Shown: positions 22,783 through 25,098 of the stretch, one piece after another
How the letters are laid out: the number at the start of each line of letters is the position of its first letter
Numbering within the stretch: position 1 is the first letter of the stretch
Assembly: GCA_035628645.1 (NCBI GenBank)
Contig: DASPJL010000056.1
Span: forward strand, 1-25,098
Direction: 5' to 3'
Length of the DNA: 25,098 nucleotides
Source: DASPJL01 sp035628645
GTDB taxonomy: Bacteria; Bacteroidota; Bacteroidia; Cytophagales; Cyclobacteriaceae
Made by a program: the position numbers and the translations under genes
The notes under the pieces: generated by a model
What the model was told of the DNA's origin: nothing
Seen by the model: only the letters and a program-made list of their open reading frames with translations
The model's database searches: none

Positions 22783-24018
22783 TTAACCCACTTCCCTCTC
22801 ACTCTTTTTAAACATCTCCAGTTTCCCTTTCATTAATTCATAATAATGCAATTCGTCGTCACTAAGATGTTGTATATTCTTACTAGCAAATTCCATATAT
22901 GTGTTACCCTTCCGAAAATTCTGCTTTGAATAATGGGCATAAGCTAATGAAATTGCCATACATAAATTAGGACTACTTACATCTCCCCAGCTAAAACAAT
23001 TTTTCAATAAATCTATTCCTGCATCCAGATAACCTGACTCATTTAAAACTGCCCCTCTTGTTCCAATTATTGATTGTTCTTTCGGAGCGGCTTGAATAGC
23101 AAGGGAAGAATATTCTTCAGCTAGCTTTAAACTTTCTTCATCATTCTTTAATAAATAAGCCCAGGAAAGATCATTAAATATAAGTGCTTTATAAATTTCA
23201 AAGTCCTTTTGATCTCTGGGGATAGAAAGGAGTATTTCGATAGCTTTGTTATAATCATTTGTTTTGATATAGCAGCTGGCAATGTTAATCTTTATGCTGT
23301 TCATATCGGATCTCTCGAAAAGATCTGTCCAGATTTCTAAAGCCTTCAGAAAATTCTTTTTTTCATAAAATTCAAAGGCCTTCATATAATCTTTGACAAC
23401 CCCAACTTTTTCAATTTCCTCAATTGAAAGGGAGAATGATTTTAAAATAGTTTTTCCATCATTCGGAGTATTCATTCCAAGAAGAGGCACTTCTTTAGGG
23501 ATAATATTATAAATAAACAAAAGGGTATTAGTAAAGAAAAGGGCAAATAGGCATACATTTAAGAAAGCAGAAGTAGGGGAAAAAATAAAGTATATTACAA
23601 GGGAAGAAAGTGCAATTATTAAATTCATTATTAATCCTCCTGATGCATAGATAAATGTCTTTAATTTTAAATTTCTTCTGTCACCATAGTCGCTGTAAAC
23701 ATGTCCGTTAATAATTTTTCTATTAATTATAAATACAACTCCAAAAGAACGCCATCTATATATTTCTTCCCCTGCACCAATAACCATTCTAAAAGGCTCC
23801 ATTCCTACAACCTTTGCAGCCAAGACATGGCCTATTTCGTGAATTATTATACTGGGCCTTAAATAAAAATAAACCATATATAGGGACAATAGAAAAATCC
23901 ACGTATTATTTTCAGGGGCAAAGGAGGCAAGTACTGCAACAAATAAAAGAATAAGTTCATACTTAGGGAAGAAAGCAAAAAAAAGTTTTACCGGTTTATA
24001 TTGAAAAATGAAGTGCAT
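22783..24018 (-). CDS. M50-type membrane metalloprotease with C-terminal TPR region
   Basis: I start at the ATG at 24018 (411 residues); an in-frame TTG at 24057 would add 13. The zinc motif HEIGH (60-64) lies in a hydrophobic segment, and the second site-2-protease motif reads NTPNDGKT (NDG 186-188) where LDG is common. Between them are helices including ASGGLIMNLIIALSSLVIYF. From about residue 200 the protein is soluble and helical, with repeats of the TPR kind (YEKKNFLKALEIWTDLFERS, NIASCYIKTNDYNKAIEILL, AKKE-like). Known M50 proteins cleave membrane-embedded regulators; the TPR tail may bind partners. The gene is convergent with the clpP operon. Family likely, substrate unknown. Confidence 0.8.
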   Translation of the reverse strand: MHFIFQYKPVKLFFAFFPKYELILLFVAVLASFAPENNTWIFLLSLYMVYFYLRPSIIIHEIGHVLAAKVVGMEPFRMVIGAGEEIYRWRSFGVVFIINRKIINGHVYSDYGDRRNLKLKTFIYASGGLIMNLIIALSSLVIYFIFSPTSAFLNVCLFALFFTNTLLFIYNIIPKEVPLLGMNTPNDGKTILKSFSLSIEEIEKVGVVKDYMKAFEFYEKKNFLKALEIWTDLFERSDMNSIKINIASCYIKTNDYNKAIEILLSIPRDQKDFEIYKALIFNDLSWAYLLKNDEESLKLAEEYSSLAIQAAPKEQSIIGTRGAVLNESGYLDAGIDLLKNCFSWGDVSSPNLCMAISLAYAHYSKQNFRKGNTYMEFASKNIQHLSDDELHYYELMKGKLEMFKKSEREVG

Positions 24019-24129
24019 CGATTCTGTAAAAAGAATCAATATAGGTAATATCACCAATTCAAGTCAAGTTAAGTCTACGAAACTAGTTCCGGTCAAGGAA
24101 AGCCTATCCACTAATTATTACTTCCTTGC

Positions 24130-24792
24130 CTATCCTTGCCCTAAAGCCTTAATATCCCTAATCTCCAACACCTGCTTATCATACCCTGTCAGGACACTGT
24201 TTATCATCGCCCTGCCTACCTGTTGCAGCGTAAGAATCTGGTTGCGCAAAAAGAGGTAAAATAGGGGATATAGTAATCCGACAAATTTATAAAGTGGTTT
24301 AAGACTTTTCTGACCTGGAGTAGGTTTCATAAAGCCAGGGCGGAAGTTGTAGGCGCCCTTAAAAGGCAATTTCATGAGGTCGTTTTCTGTTCTGCCTTTA
24401 ACCCGTGCCCACATCAGGCTTCCTTTTTCAGTACTGTCGGTCATCGCGCCGGATACATAAGTGAAGACCATTCCTGGGTTAAGACTTGCTACTGTTCTGG
24501 CAAAGTTTAGGGTGGTATCATAAGTGATTCGCGTATATTCTGCTTCTTTCATTCCCAGGGAACTCACTCCGGCACAGAAAAAGCAGGCATTGTAACCTGC
24601 CAGCTGGTCCTCAAAACCTTCAAGCTTCAAAAAATCAGGCACAATCAATTCTTTCAGCTTTGCGTGCTTCCGTTCATAATGGTGACGGTTCACCATCAGC
24701 ACTTCCTTTACGGCCGGGTTTTGCAGGCATTCGAGTAGTACGCCTTCGCCTACCATTCCGGTAGCTCCTGTAATGATCACTTTAATTTCCAT
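24130..24792 (-). CDS. NAD(P)-binding Rossmann protein, atypical SDR/epimerase-like
   Basis: 220 residues with the nucleotide motif ITGATGMVGEGVLLECLQNP at the N-terminus, then VLMVNRHHYERKHAKLKELI and FFCAGVSSLGMKEAEYTRIT. A Tyr-x-x-x-Lys catalytic pair typical of classical SDRs is not clear; the WARVKGRTENDLMKLPFKGA stretch, then YNFRPGFMKPTPGQ, places it with NAD(P)-binding epimerase-like proteins. A short hydrophobic piece (YKFVGLLYPLFYLFLRNQ) is unusual and may associate with the membrane. It is encoded upstream of the M50 gene on the same strand with a gap of about 110 bases, so co-transcription is possible. The substrate is unknown. Confidence 0.85.
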   Translation of the reverse strand: MEIKVIITGATGMVGEGVLLECLQNPAVKEVLMVNRHHYERKHAKLKELIVPDFLKLEGFEDQLAGYNACFFCAGVSSLGMKEAEYTRITYDTTLNFARTVASLNPGMVFTYVSGAMTDSTEKGSLMWARVKGRTENDLMKLPFKGAYNFRPGFMKPTPGQKSLKPLYKFVGLLYPLFYLFLRNQILTLQQVGRAMINSVLTGYDKQVLEIRDIKALGQG

Positions 24793-24960
24793 ATAGATAA
24801 CATTAATCCCGTTTTACTTTAACGGTCAAAGGGATAGTCGTAAAGTATCCACTTAAATTTTATTAACCTTCTATTTTACTGAAAGAATGCATCTTCGACC
24901 GAACCCTCCATCCAATTTACTAATCGTCCGTACTAATAAGTAAAACTGAGAAAATATATT

Positions 24961-25098
24961 ATGGACAATAAGCTTGAAAAAGGAGAAAACTTTAAAGTAG
25001 ACGGGTCTTTAGATTCAGACGCGGTTTCAAAAGATAAGCGGGAAGAGGATTTATCCGGGGAATTATTAAAAGAAAATCAAAAGGATTTTTTAATGGAT
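24961..25098 (+). CDS. Start of an unrecognised charged protein, cut by the window edge
   Basis: An ATG at 24961 opens 46 codons without a stop to the end of the window: MDNKLEKGENFKVDGSLDSD, then AVSKDKREEDLSGELLKENQ and KDFLMD. The visible part is hydrophilic and rich in Asp, Glu and Lys, with no signal peptide. No family can be named from this fragment. Confidence 0.5.
   Translation, partial: MDNKLEKGENFKVDGSLDSDAVSKDKREEDLSGELLKENQKDFLMD

Noticed and set aside
24019..24057. Upstream TTG start for the M50-type protein
   Set aside because: An ATG 13 codons later is more usual for this kind of genome and leaves the first membrane helix complete; the choice is not certain.
1..25098. tRNA, rRNA or complete insertion sequences
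   Set aside because: No cloverleaf-like sequence with a CCA-proximal T-arm, no rRNA stretches and no transposase reading frame were recognised; a dedicated search would be needed to exclude small RNAs.

Overview
The window looks like a chromosome segment of a Bacteroidota bacterium, probably of the Cytophagales/Chitinophagales type. It is AT-rich, start codons mostly lack a Shine-Dalgarno sequence, and the gene families are typical of that phylum: a GH29 fucosidase lipoprotein, a MacB/FtsX-type permease behind a short regulatory gap, a WYL regulator, an ECF41 sigma factor with a C-terminal SnoaL-like domain, DUF2007 and a DUF6266-like protein. No tRNA, rRNA, CRISPR array or transposase gene was seen.

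Layout. 1-2.4 kb: start of an alpha-L-fucosidase lipoprotein running off the left edge, a small secreted protein, a signal-peptidase-I-like protein lacking the usual catalytic Lys, and repeat debris including a decayed copy of the secreted protein's 3' end. 2.5-7.3 kb: a soluble PAS histidine kinase convergent with a MATE exporter, then three small genes (DUF2007, GAF, 3-TM membrane protein) separated by short structured repeats. 7.46-12.52 kb: a compact minus-strand operon vsr - C5 cytosine methyltransferase - a 738-aa protein with two GHKL ATPase modules - a receiver-domain protein with an unrecognised C-terminal domain. 12.6-14.4 kb: a DUF6266-like gene, a truncated copy of its 3' half and terminator, and between them a DUF433/DUF5615 toxin-antitoxin pair whose toxin is broken. 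14.7-19.5 kb: a 4-TM protein, a WYL regulator and an FtsX-like permease, followed by a decayed copy of the WYL gene's 3' tail. 19.5-21.0 kb: a carboxymuconolactone-decarboxylase-family protein and an ECF41 sigma factor, with an ECF41-like promoter upstream. 21.2-22.7 kb: ECF-type sigma factor, short possible anti-sigma protein and a ClpP paralogue in one operon. 22.8-25.1 kb: an M50-type membrane metalloprotease with a TPR tail, an NAD(P)-binding Rossmann protein and the start of an acidic or charged protein that leaves the window.

The strongest candidate for a distinctive system is the 7.46-12.52 kb operon. It joins a DNA-modification pair (C5 methyltransferase and Vsr-fold endonuclease, with no recognisable conventional restriction enzyme) to a MORC/Hsp90-like ATPase fused to a histidine kinase, plus a dedicated receiver protein. 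GHKL ATPases near Vsr and methyltransferases are known from comparative genomics of restriction-modification systems; signalling through a fused kinase and receiver would make this a regulated, phospho-relay-controlled defence or modification module. That function is inferred, not shown.

A second theme is three independent decayed copies of gene 3' ends (2261-2362, 12615-12880, 19205-19312). Each lies 1-3 kb downstream of the intact gene and in the same orientation, and two abut or lie beside short dispersed repeats.
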